Assembly (NCBI GenBank): GCA_963808965.1
Contig: CAWEHU010000006.1
Location: forward strand, 1-64,000
Source of the DNA: CAWEHU01 sp963808965
GTDB lineage: Bacteria > Pseudomonadota > Alphaproteobacteria > Acetobacterales > Acetobacteraceae
Direction: 5' to 3'
DNA length: 64,000 bases
The stretch's first letter is position 1. The number at the start of each line of letters is the position of its first letter. Below the pieces are notes generated by a model. That model searched no databases. It had not been told where the DNA came from and saw only the letters and a list, made by a program, of their open reading frames with translations. This document shows positions 19,485-27,566 of the stretch, in pieces. Made by a program: the position numbers and the translations under genes.

Positions 19485-19582
19485 CCGGGGGGCACTTGGC
19501 CCGGGGCGGGGCGCCGTTGCCCCGCCGGACAAGATCGGGAGCGTTTCCGCTCCGATATGACAGAGCGCCCGCCGTTGGGCGC
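19485..19582 (-). ncRNA. NasT (ANTAR)-type antiterminator leader of the nitrate operon
   Basis: Between the sigma-54 promoter and narK the minus-strand RNA holds two hairpins with the same six-base loop AACGGC: P1 19565-19582 (GCGCCC / GGGCGC) and P2 19505-19526 (GGCGGGGC / GCCCCGCC). A in loop position 1 and G in position 4 are the conserved contacts of ANTAR RNA targets. A GGAGCG-GAAA-CGCTCC hairpin lies between them (19538-19553). A third hairpin (19485-19504, CCGGG / CCCGG arms) abuts P2 and is the candidate terminator or SD-masking stem, though no U-run follows. nasT and nasS are directly upstream. Confidence 0.75.
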
Positions 19583-19621
19583 CAGCCCCTGGCCACCACG
19601 AGTAGCCAGCTCCCGCAGTGC

Positions 19622-19637
19622 AGCAAAACCCGTGCCA
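19622..19637 (-). promoter_or_regulatory. Sigma-54 (-24/-12) promoter of the nitrate operon
   Basis: Minus strand TGGCACGGGTTTTGCT matches the RpoN consensus TGGCACG-N4-TTGCW at every defined base. Predicted start of transcription is near 19611, which puts both ANTAR hairpins in the 5' leader, about 150 nt before narK. A 24-bp palindrome (19657-19680, GGGCTGCTT / AAGCAGCCC) lies just upstream and could be a protein site. Confidence 0.85.
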
Positions 19638-19656
19638 GGGTAGGAGCACCGGATTT

Positions 19657-19680
19657 GGGCTGCTTTCGGTGAAGCAGCCC
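19657..19680. promoter_or_regulatory. Palindrome upstream of the nitrate promoter
   Basis: GGGCTGCTT-N6-AAGCAGCCC with perfect 9-bp arms, 20 bp upstream of the -24 element and 40 bp downstream of the nasS stop. It could be an activator site or the end of the nasTS transcript. No T-run follows on the minus strand, so an intrinsic terminator is not supported. Confidence 0.4.
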
Positions 19681-19720
19681 TAACAAGCCTGCTTTTTGTG
19701 CTGTTATGGATGCAGAAAGG

Positions 19721-20749
19721 CTATTTTGTGTGCTGGAGATTGGTCGCTCGATCAGATGGCGGGCTCGATGCCGGATTTTCGATCAGAAACTCCGGCCGAT
19801 ATAACTCCTGAGCAACCCGCTCCAAGTCGAGATTCCGCGGTAGCCATGCCCAGCGGCGCATCTCGGCAAGGAACCATCTCGCGTGTGAGCGATGCAACTC
19901 TGGATGGAAGCGAACGCGCTCGATGCCCGATCCGCCCGGCAACGCATCCAGGCTCGCCTCGTAGGGCAAACTCAGTCCTGCATCGGAGGCGAGCAATCGC
20001 GCGATCTCGGGCCGATTCGTTGTTTCGTTGCAGAGATGCTCGGCGCGCACGAGGGCGCGCACGAGCGCCCGGGAGGCGGGCGGGTCCGTCTCGGCCCAGC
20101 TGCGCGCCACAGCTAAACACTTCTCGGGATGCCCGGGCCAGATTACCGAAGTCCCGAACAGGATTCTTCCAACTCCTTCCCGCTCCGCCAAATCGCCCCA
20201 GGGCGCGCCCGCGCAGAACCCGGCGATTCGCTTGGCGGCAAGGGCTTCCACGACCCGTTCCGGCGGGAGGGCGACTATGTCCAGCTCGCGGTCCGGGTCG
20301 ATCCCAGCCTCCGACAGCCAGCGGCGAAAGAGCAGGTGATGGGTCGAAAATACGTGCACGACGGCGAGGCGTGGGGGCGCGGGCTGCGCGCGCACCCAGG
20401 CAGCGAAGCACCTACCCGCCGCCGCCGATCCGGCCGGCGCCGCTGACACCGCGGCCGCGGCTTCTTCGGCGACGACCACGGTGTTCCCGCCGAGACTGAT
20501 TCCCGCCGGCACGATCAGTCGGGTTCGCGGACCGCGCAGCCCCAAAGCGGCGGCGATCGCGAGCGGCGGTAGCATGATCGCCGCATCCAGCAGCCCGTAA
20601 GCGAGCTTGTCGGCGACATTGGCCCACGACGGCTCGATGCAGAGCCGAACATGGAGGCCTTCCCGCGCGAAGAGCTCGCGGTGGGCAGCGACGAGCGCGG
20701 GCGCGCTGTCCACCAAGCGGAGAATGCCGAGACGAATGGTCCGCGTCAT
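19721..20749 (-). CDS. nasS: Nitrate/nitrite sensor protein NasS
   Basis: 342-residue member of the NrtA/CmpA-like binding-protein family without a signal peptide (starts MTRTIRLGILRLVDSAPAL), so it is cytoplasmic. Motifs: GLLDAAIMLPPLAIAAALGL, STHHLLFRRWL, GFCAGAPWGDLA. Known role: NasS binds NasT and keeps it inactive until nitrate or nitrite is present. Starts in a 4-bp ATGA overlap with nasT. Lies directly upstream of the promoter it is expected to control. Confidence 0.9.
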   Translation of the reverse strand: MTRTIRLGILRLVDSAPALVAAHRELFAREGLHVRLCIEPSWANVADKLAYGLLDAAIMLPPLAIAAALGLRGPRTRLIVPAGISLGGNTVVVAEEAAAAVSAAPAGSAAAGRCFAAWVRAQPAPPRLAVVHVFSTHHLLFRRWLSEAGIDPDRELDIVALPPERVVEALAAKRIAGFCAGAPWGDLAEREGVGRILFGTSVIWPGHPEKCLAVARSWAETDPPASRALVRALVRAEHLCNETTNRPEIARLLASDAGLSLPYEASLDALPGGSGIERVRFHPELHRSHARWFLAEMRRWAWLPRNLDLERVAQELYRPEFLIENPASSPPSDRATNLQHTK

Positions 20750-21321
20750 GGGCGCCCGCCTTCCTGTTGCTCGACGATGTCGCGCGCGATGTCTGCGATC
20801 CGGCGCCCGCGCGTCATCGCCTGACGCCGTAGCCAGCGATACGCTTCCGGCTCGGCCACGCGCCGTTGCCGCATCAGGATCGCCTTCGCCCGGTCGATCG
20901 TGAAACGCTCGAGCAGCCGGGTCTCGGCCTGCCGCAGCTCCTGACGGACCTGCTGGTGCTCCCGGAACAGCGCCACGGCTGCTCGCAGGATCGGCTTCAC
21001 GTCAGGCGGCAGCATCGAGGCTATGTTGTACGAGCAAACTCCCGCCCGGATCGCTTCGTCCATGAAACCCGGGTCGTCCTCATCCACGAACAGCACGACT
21101 GGACGCGGATCGCGCGCCGAAACCTCCCTCACGCCTTCCAGCGCATCCCGGTCGGGCCGGGTTATGTCCACGAGCACGACGTCGGGCGCGTGGGCCGCCA
21201 CGGCATCCACCAGGAACTCGCCTGCCTCCAAACGCAGCACTTCGACGCCCGAATCGGCGGCAAGGGCGTGCACGAGCCGCTGCGCACGGTCCGTATCGTC
21301 ATCGGCAAGGAGAACTTTCAC
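20746..21321 (-). CDS. nasT: ANTAR-domain antiterminator NasT
   Basis: 191 residues: receiver-like domain (1-125; LLADDDTDRAQRL, VVLVDITRPD) then the ANTAR RNA-binding domain (about 130-185; RFTIDRAKAILMRQRRVAE, AYRWLRRQAMTRGRRIADIA). NasT binds two hexaloop hairpins in nitrate-gene leaders and prevents termination. Such hairpins are present 1.2 kb downstream before narK. Overlaps nasS by 4 bp. Divergent from the urea operon. Confidence 0.92.
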   Translation of the reverse strand: MKVLLADDDTDRAQRLVHALAADSGVEVLRLEAGEFLVDAVAAHAPDVVLVDITRPDRDALEGVREVSARDPRPVVLFVDEDDPGFMDEAIRAGVCSYNIASMLPPDVKPILRAAVALFREHQQVRQELRQAETRLLERFTIDRAKAILMRQRRVAEPEAYRWLRRQAMTRGRRIADIARDIVEQQEGGRP

Positions 21322-21423
21322 GTGCGCCCATCAGCCCTCTGCAACCGCACGGGGCGGAGCAAAATAGGGGCCACGCCGCCCTCGCGCGTGGGTCTCCCGC
21401 CGCCGCGAGTGTTTTTCTCCTAC

Positions 21424-21458
21424 CCATCCCCCTTGAGGAGCCGCCCCAAGAGGGATGG
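21424..21458. promoter_or_regulatory. Inverted repeat overlapping the urtA -24 element
   Basis: CCATCCCCCTTG (21424-21435) and CAAGAGGGATGG (21447-21458) match as inverted arms at 11 of 12 positions. The right arm covers the GG of the -24 box, so a protein bound here would block the sigma-54 holoenzyme; a DNA or RNA structural role is also possible. Confidence 0.5.
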
Positions 21459-21471
21459 CACGCGCCTTGCG
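21456..21471 (+). promoter_or_regulatory. Sigma-54 (-24/-12) promoter of the urea-uptake operon
   Basis: TGGCACGCGCCTTGCG has the RpoN consensus TGGCAC-N5-TTGC with the correct GG-N10-GC spacing. The expected start near 21482 leaves a 27-nt leader to ATG 21509. Urea transporters are classically NtrC-activated under nitrogen limitation, so this fits. Confidence 0.85.
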
Positions 21472-21508
21472 AACCCTCGTCAGGAACAAGCCAATCGAGG
21501 GGGACCAC

Positions 21509-22841
21509 ATGGCATCCGACAGCACGTCTCTAACCCGCCGGGCACTCGGCGGGCTCGGCCTCGCCGCCTTGGCTGCCGCGAGCATCGGCGCAGCGCCTCG
21601 GAGCGCCCGGGCGCAGGGAGCCGGTGGAGGGCCGATTAGGATCGGCATCCTGCACTCGCTGTCCGGCACGATGGCGATCAGCGAGACGACGCTGAAAGAC
21701 GTGATGCTCATGCTCATCGACGAGCAGAACAAGCAAGGCGGCGTGCTCGGCCGGAAGCTCGAAGCCGTCGTCGTCGATCCCGCTTCCAACTGGCCTCTGT
21801 TCGCTGAGAAGGCGCGCCAGCTCATTTCAGTGGATAAGGTCGCCGCCACGTTCGGCTGCTGGACGTCGGTGTCGCGCAAATCCGTGCTGCCGGTGTTCGA
21901 GGAGCTGAACGGCATCCTGTTCTACCCGGTGCAGTACGAGGGTGAGGAGAGCAGCCGCAACGTCTTCTATACCGGCGCCGCGCCGAACCAGCAGGCGATT
22001 CCTGCGGTCGATTACCTGATGAATGAGGAAGGCGTGCAGCGCTGGGTGCTGGCCGGCACCGATTACGTTTATCCGCGTACGACGAACAAGATTCTTGAGG
22101 CGTACCTGAAGCAGAAGGGTGTGAAGGACGCCGACATCCTGATCAACTACACGCCGTTCGGCCACAGCGACTGGCAGAACATCGTAAGCCAGATCAAATC
22201 CTTCGGCTCGTCGGGGAAGAAGACGGCTGTCGTATCCACGATCAACGGCGACGCCAATGTGCCGTTCTACAAGGAGCTGGGCAATCAGGGCATCAAGGCG
22301 ACCGATATTCCCGTGGTCGCGTTTAGCGTCGGCGAGGAGGAGCTTGCAGGAACTCGACGCCGCGCCGCTGGTCGGACATCTGGCCGCGTGGAACTACTTC
22401 ATGTCGGTCGACAATCCGGACAACAAGGCATTCATCCAGAAGTGGCAAAGCTTCATCAAGAACCCGAAGCGCACGACCAATGACCCGATGGAGGCGCACT
22501 ATATCGGGTTCAACATGTGGGTGAAAGCCGTGGAGAAGGCCGGCACCACCGACCCCGATCCGGTGATTGACGCGCTGATCGGCGTCTCCGTGCCAAACCT
22601 CTCCGGCGGCTACGCGACCATGATGCCGAATCACCACATCACGAAGCCGGTGCTGATCGGCGAGATCCAGGCTGACGGCCAATTCAGCATCGTGTCGCAG
22701 ACGCCCGGCTTGATCGTCGCTCAGGAATGGTCGCCGTATCTCGAAGGCTCCCGCGACCTGATCGCCGATTGGCGCAAGCCGCTCTCCTGCGGGAACTTCA
22801 ACGTGAAAACCGGCAAGTGCGCCGGCGCGGCGAAATCGTGA
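21509..22841 (+). CDS. urtA: Urea ABC transporter, substrate-binding protein, frameshifted
   Basis: Periplasmic urea-binding protein of the HAAT family, 443 residues after repair. A Tat-like signal (TRRALGGLGLAALAAASIG) precedes the mature protein: IRIGILHSLSGTMAISE, NGILFYPVQYEGEESSRNVF, ATFGCWTSVSRKSVLPVFEE. One inserted base at about 22346 breaks GEEEL from QELDAAPLVGHLAAWNYF. The SD GAGGGGG lies before ATG 21509. First gene of urtABCDE under the sigma-54 promoter. Confidence 0.93.
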
Positions 22842-22845
22842 AGGT

Positions 22846-24438
22846 GTGACCGTGCTGATCGTGTGGGCGCGCGCTTTCGCCCTCTTGCTGGCTCTGCTCG
22901 CGCTCGCGCCCATCTCGGGACGAGCGCAGCCGGCGGGCGCCGACCTTCTCGCCTCGACGTCGTACGACGACATTCGGCGGGGAGTGGAGGCGCTCGCCGC
23001 GTCCGGCGAGCCGCGTGCCGCGCCGATTCTCGCCGCGCTGCAAGAGGGACGGTTGTTCGCGCGCACCGACCGTACACTGCTCATCAAGTCAGCCGCCGGC
23101 TGGACGGACGCACGCACGGGAGAAGCTGTGCCGGATCCGGGCAGCCCGCGGCCGGTGCATTTGAATAATGCCGTTCGCCGAGCGCTGGAAGCCGGGCTCG
23201 GCAGCCTCCGCTTGTTCGCGCCCGAGCCGGCAGCGCGGCAAGCGGCGGCGGAAGCCGTGTTCAAAGCACGGGATGCTGGCGCGCTCTCCGCACTGAACCG
23301 CGCCATTGCGGGCGAGCAAAACGCGACGGTGCGCCGGACGATGGAGCAGGCGCGCGCCGCTACGCTGCTCGCATCCCCGGAGGCATCCGAGTCTGATCGC
23401 CTGGCCGCGATCTCCGTCCTGCGCGCACGCGGTGATATCGACGCGCGTGCGCTGCTCTCTACCCTTTCCGGTCAGAGTCAGCCGGTGACGGACGCGGCCG
23501 CGAGCGCGGTCATCGCGATCGACTGGAACTTGCAGCTCTGGGGATTGCTGCAAAACGCCTATTACGGACTGAGTCTCGGCTCCGTCCTATTGCTCGCCGC
23601 GACCGGTCTCGCGATCACGTTCGGGGTCATGGGCGTCATCAACATGGCGCACGGCGAGCTTGTCATGCTCGGCGCCTATACGACTTTTCTCGTGCAAGAG
23701 GCAATTAGGGCGCATGCGCCGTTCCTGTTCGGTGCGAGCCTGTTCATCGCCATCCCGCTCGCTTTCCTGGTCGCGGGCCTGGCGGGTGTCGCGATAGAAC
23801 GCGGACTGATCCGCTTCCTCTACGGCCGGCCGCTCGAGACGCTGCTGGCCACTTTCGGACTCTCGCTCGTGCTTCAGCAAGCGGTGCGCAGCCTCTTCGG
23901 TCCGACGAATCGCGCGGTCGGAACGCCGGAATGGATGAGTGGCGCGACGCAATTCGGCGGGCTCACGCTGACCTGGAACCGGCTCTGTATCATCGTGTTT
24001 GCGATCGGTGTGCTTGCGGCGCTGATGGCGGTACTGCGCTTCACGGCGCTCGGCCTCAGGATGCGCGCCGTGACGCAGAACCGGCGCATGGCGGCGGCGA
24101 TGGGCATTCGGACGCCCTGGATCGATGCGCTGACCTTTGGCCTCGGCTCCGGCGTCGCAGGCATGGCGGGCGTGGCACTGAGCCAGATCGACAACGTGAG
24201 TCCCAATCTCGGCCAGGGCTACATCATCGATAGTTTCATGGTCGTGGTGTTCGGCGGCGTCGGCAATCTCTGGGGCACCGCGCTCGGTGCCTTGACGCTT
24301 GGTGTCGTCAACAAGTTTCTCGAGCCCGTCGCCGGCGCCGTGCTGGGCAAGATCGTGGTCCTCGTTCTGCTTATCCTGTTCATCCAGCGGCGGCCCCGCG
24401 GCATGTTCCCGGTGAAAGGCCGGGCGGTGGAAGCGTAA
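22846..24438 (+). CDS. urtB: Urea ABC transporter, permease UrtB
   Basis: 530 residues. The N-terminal 220 residues are the periplasmic extension specific to UrtB (signal, then Ala-rich helical repeats); residues about 225-525 are a LivH-type permease (GLAITFGVMGVINMAHGELV, LGLRMRAVTQNRRMAAAMGI, FMVVVFGGVGNLWGT). Starts with GTG 4 bp after the urtA stop. Forms the membrane channel with UrtC. Confidence 0.93.
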   Translation: MTVLIVWARAFALLLALLALAPISGRAQPAGADLLASTSYDDIRRGVEALAASGEPRAAPILAALQEGRLFARTDRTLLIKSAAGWTDARTGEAVPDPGSPRPVHLNNAVRRALEAGLGSLRLFAPEPAARQAAAEAVFKARDAGALSALNRAIAGEQNATVRRTMEQARAATLLASPEASESDRLAAISVLRARGDIDARALLSTLSGQSQPVTDAAASAVIAIDWNLQLWGLLQNAYYGLSLGSVLLLAATGLAITFGVMGVINMAHGELVMLGAYTTFLVQEAIRAHAPFLFGASLFIAIPLAFLVAGLAGVAIERGLIRFLYGRPLETLLATFGLSLVLQQAVRSLFGPTNRAVGTPEWMSGATQFGGLTLTWNRLCIIVFAIGVLAALMAVLRFTALGLRMRAVTQNRRMAAAMGIRTPWIDALTFGLGSGVAGMAGVALSQIDNVSPNLGQGYIIDSFMVVVFGGVGNLWGTALGALTLGVVNKFLEPVAGAVLGKIVVLVLLILFIQRRPRGMFPVKGRAVEA

Positions 24439-24473
24439 GTCGTCCCATCGCCTACCTAACGCTCGCGCTGGTA

Positions 24474-25562
24474 TTGGGCGGGTCGCTACTGCTCGCGATG
24501 CTAAACCTCGCGACCGCTCCCGAGGCGACGCTGCATGTGCCGACCTACGTTGTCTCACTGGCGGGCAAGTATTTGTGTTTCGGGATTCTGGCGCTGGCGC
24601 TCGATTTGGTTTGGGGCTTCGCCGGCATCTTGAGTCTCGGGCACGCGGCATTCTTCGCGCTCGGCGGGTACGCGATGGGCATGTATCTCATGCGTCAGAT
24701 CGGCACGCGCGGCGTCTATGGCAACCCGGTGCTGCCCGATTTCATGGTGTTCCTGAACTGGAGATCGCTGCCTTGGTATTGGCACGGCTTCGAGTGGTTT
24801 CCGTTCGCCGTACTCATGGCGGCGATCGTTCCCGGCGCACTGGCGCTGGTTTTTGGGTGGCTCGCGTTCCGCAGCCGCGTCACGGGTGTCTATCTCTCGA
24901 TCATGACTCAGGCGCTGACCTACGCGCTGCTGCTCGCCTTCTTCCGCAATGACATGGGGTTCGGCGGCAACAATGGTCTCACCGATTTCAAGGACATGCT
25001 CGGGCTCGATCTGCACGCGGATTCGATGCGATGCGGCCTACTGCTTGCGAGCGCCGTGACGCTCTCGCTCTGCTTCCTGCTCGCCCGCGCCATCGTCCGG
25101 TCACGCTTCGGTCTGGTACTGATAGCGATGCGCGATGCCGAGAGCCGCACGCGCTTCCTCGGCTACCGGCCCGAAAGCTACAAGCTCGTCGTTTGGGTCA
25201 TCTCCGCCCTGATGGCAGGTATCGGCGGTGCCCTCTACGTCCCTCAGGTCGGGATCATCAACCCAAGCGAGTTCTCGCCCGCGAACTCCATCGAAGCCGT
25301 GATCTGGGTGGCGATCGGAGGCCGCGGCACGCTCGCGGGCGCGATCCTCGGCGCGATGCTGGTAAATCTTGCCAAGACGGTCTTGACCGGAACATTGCCG
25401 GAAGCGTGGCTGTTCGCGCTCGGCGGACTGTTCATCCTGGTCACGCTCTTTCTGCCGCGCGGCATTCTCGGCTCGCTCCCCCGACGCGAAGCACCTGACG
25501 CGCCCGCCCTGCCCGCGGCGCTCACACCGGCGGAGTCCGCAGCACGCGAGGTGGCGTCATGA
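24474..25562 (+). CDS. urtC: Urea ABC transporter, permease UrtC
   Basis: LivM-type permease of about 362 residues (ALDLVWGFAGILSLGHAAFF, FGGNNGLTDFKDMLG, SPANSIEAVIWVAIGGRGTL). No ATG or GTG lies between the urtB stop and the first helix; TTG 24474 is the first usable start, but the homologous N-terminus may begin a few codons upstream at a rarer codon. Overlaps urtD by 4 bp (ATGA). Confidence 0.9.
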   Translation: MGGSLLLAMLNLATAPEATLHVPTYVVSLAGKYLCFGILALALDLVWGFAGILSLGHAAFFALGGYAMGMYLMRQIGTRGVYGNPVLPDFMVFLNWRSLPWYWHGFEWFPFAVLMAAIVPGALALVFGWLAFRSRVTGVYLSIMTQALTYALLLAFFRNDMGFGGNNGLTDFKDMLGLDLHADSMRCGLLLASAVTLSLCFLLARAIVRSRFGLVLIAMRDAESRTRFLGYRPESYKLVVWVISALMAGIGGALYVPQVGIINPSEFSPANSIEAVIWVAIGGRGTLAGAILGAMLVNLAKTVLTGTLPEAWLFALGGLFILVTLFLPRGILGSLPRREAPDAPALPAALTPAESAAREVAS

Positions 25563-26317
25563 CTGCGGTCGGCCCGGTCTCCGAGACGCTTCTGTATCTC
25601 AACGGTGTCACCGTCTCGTTCGACGGTTTCCGCGCGCTGAACAATCTCTCGCTCGTGCTCGAACCGGGCGAGATGCGCGCCGTGATCGGTCCGAACGGCG
25701 CCGGCAAGACCACGATGATGGACGTGATCACCGGGAAAACACGGCCGGACGAGGGACAAGTCGTGTTCGGCCCCGATACGGACCTCACCCGGCTCGACGA
25801 GCCCTCCATTGCGCGCCTCGGCATCGGACGGAAGTTCCAGAAACCGACCGTATTCGAGCAGCACACGGTTTGGGACAATCTGCTGCTATCGCTTTCCGGC
25901 GACCGTGGCACCCGGTTTACGATATTCGCGCGGCAGACCGCATCGGAACGGGAACGGATCGAGGAGATTCTTGCGATCATTCGCCTCGGCGAGCATCGCC
26001 GCCGCCGCGCCGGAGAGCTCAGTCACGGCCAGAAACAATGGCTTGAGATCGGCATGCTGCTTGCCCAGGAGCCGCGCCTGTTGCTCGTGGACGAACCGGT
26101 CGCGGGCATGACGGATGCCGAGACCGCTCAGACGGCGGACCTCCTGCGCGAGATCAACCGCACTCGCAGCGTCGTGGTCGTCGAGCACGACATGGATTTC
26201 GTTCGCGCCCTGAATGTGAAAGTGACCGTGCTCCACGAGGGTAGCACGCTCTCGGAAGGCACGATCGACCACGTCAGCGCCGACCCGAAGGTGGTGGAGG
26301 TCTATCTTGGCCGGTGA
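25559..26317 (+). CDS. urtD: Urea ABC transporter, ATP-binding protein UrtD
   Basis: 252-residue LivG-type ATPase. Walker A GPNGAGKTT at about 43, Q-loop GRKFQKPTVFEQHTVWDN, signature LSHGQKQWLEIGMLL (the urea-type variant of LSGGQ), Walker B LLLVDEPVAGMT, H-loop EHDMDFV. ATGA overlap with urtC and 11-bp overlap with urtE. Confidence 0.94.
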   Translation: MTAVGPVSETLLYLNGVTVSFDGFRALNNLSLVLEPGEMRAVIGPNGAGKTTMMDVITGKTRPDEGQVVFGPDTDLTRLDEPSIARLGIGRKFQKPTVFEQHTVWDNLLLSLSGDRGTRFTIFARQTASERERIEEILAIIRLGEHRRRRAGELSHGQKQWLEIGMLLAQEPRLLLVDEPVAGMTDAETAQTADLLREINRTRSVVVVEHDMDFVRALNVKVTVLHEGSTLSEGTIDHVSADPKVVEVYLGR

Positions 26318-27014
26318 CGCGCTCTCAGTCGAGAACGTGGACTTGCATTACGGCGCGGCGATCGCGCTCCGTCGCGTTTCGATTGTCGCGCGACGCGGTG
26401 AAGTAACCTGCCTCATCGGGCGCAACGGCGTGGGCAAGACATCGCTCCTGCGCGCCATCATCGGTGCGCACCCGATCACCGCCGGCGCGATCCGGTGGGA
26501 GGGGGAGGACATCACCCGCCTGCCCATCTACGAGCGGGCGCGGCGCGGCATCGCGTGGGTGCCGCAGGGACGCGACATCTTCCCGCTGCTGACCGTGCGC
26601 GAGAATCTGGAGACCGGATTCTCCGTGTTGCCACGCCGGAGACGTGGGATTCCGGACGAGGTGTTCGACCTCTTTCCCGTGCTGAAGACGATGCTCTGGC
26701 GGCGCGGCGGCGACCTCTCGGGCGGGCAACAGCAGCAACTCGCGATTGCCCGGGCGCTGGTGATGCGCCCTCGCCTGCTCGTGCTGGACGAACCGACCGA
26801 GGGAATCCAGCCCAGCATCATCAAGGACATCGGCCGCGTAATCGCCCTGTTGCGCGATCGCGGTGATATGGCGATCCTTCTCGTCGAGCAGTATTTCGAC
26901 TTCGTCCGGGGCCTCGCCCAGCGCATCGCCGTGATGGAACGCGGCGATATCGTGCTCTCCGGAAGCCAGGAGGAACTTGACGAAGAGGATGTCCGGCGCC
27001 GGCTCTCGGTCTGA
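26307..27014 (+). CDS. urtE: Urea ABC transporter, ATP-binding protein UrtE
   Basis: 235-residue LivF-type ATPase. Walker A GRNGVGKTS, Q-loop PQGRDIFPLLTVRENLETGF, signature LSGGQQQQLAIARAL, Walker B LLVLDEPTEGIQPSI, H-loop VEQYFDF. It starts at TTG 26307 within urtD; the frame and N-terminus (AGDALSVENVDLHYGAAIAL) support it. It completes the importer, and the urease genes follow after a remnant. Confidence 0.93.
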   Translation: MAGDALSVENVDLHYGAAIALRRVSIVARRGEVTCLIGRNGVGKTSLLRAIIGAHPITAGAIRWEGEDITRLPIYERARRGIAWVPQGRDIFPLLTVRENLETGFSVLPRRRRGIPDEVFDLFPVLKTMLWRRGGDLSGGQQQQLAIARALVMRPRLLVLDEPTEGIQPSIIKDIGRVIALLRDRGDMAILLVEQYFDFVRGLAQRIAVMERGDIVLSGSQEELDEEDVRRRLSV

Positions 27015-27046
27015 GGAGGAGAACAGGTGGCAGGCGCCGTCGAGCC

Positions 27047-27561
27047 GGCGGCTCTTCTCGCGCGCTGCCGTCATTTCGGTTGCCGCCATCTTCGGGCTCA
27101 CCTACAGCCTCGGCTGGAGCGAGCAGCAAGGAGTGCAACTTGTCTCTGCGCTGATGGTGGGTGCGATCATACTGCAACTACCGATCGGATGGCTCGCGGA
27201 CCGTATGGACCGGAGGCGGTTAATTCTGCTCCTCTCGGTGCTGTCGGCAGTAGGAGCGCTGACCTGGCCATATATGCTGGCCGAGCCCCGGATTGCGTAC
27301 ACCGCCGTGTTCCTATGGGCGGCCTGTTCGTGGGCATCTACACAGTCATGATCGCGGAGGTAGGAAGCCGGTTCTCCGGGGGCGATCTGGTCGGCATCTA
27401 CGCGGTGATGGGCTTCGGATGGGGCGGGGGCGCGCTGATCGGTCCGATCGCGGCGGGTCCGGCGATGGATGCCAGCCGCGTTTTTTGGACTTCCATTGGT
27501 CATCGCCTTCGGCTGCGCTGCGTTCGCCGTGTTCGTGCTGCTTCGGCGCGGCCGGGCCTGA
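27047..27561 (+). pseudogene. C-terminal half of an MFS transporter (remnant)
   Basis: Three frames together encode the second half of a 12-helix MFS protein: VQLVSALMVGAIILQLPIGW with LADRMDRRRLILLLSVLSAV, then GGLFVGIYTVMIAEVGSRF and GGDLVGIYAVMGFGWGGGAL, then GLPLVIAFGCAAFAVFVLLR, stop at 27561. One base is missing in a G-run at about 27316 and one is extra in the T-run at 27481-27486. The N-terminal six helices are absent because urtE ends at 27014, so it is truncated even if the indels are errors. It sits between urtE and ureD. Confidence 0.72.
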
Positions 27562-27566
27562 TAGGG

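Noticed and set aside
19657..19680. The 24-bp palindrome as a third ANTAR hairpin
   Set aside because: Its loop (CACCGA) does not have A1/G4 and it lies upstream of the predicted transcription start.
17821..19686. A single open frame that reads as a nitrate transporter fused to a nitrite reductase N-terminus
   Set aside because: The stop between them is lost only through one inserted base at about 18302. Removing it gives a normal narK end at 18249 and a separate nirB start with its own SD.
23587..24651. Long antisense frames over urtB/urtC (and similar ones opposite nirB, PhaZ, UreC and PrsR)
   Set aside because: Usual GC-rich shadow frames: Arg/His/Ala-rich with no domain motifs, while the opposite strand holds recognised genes.
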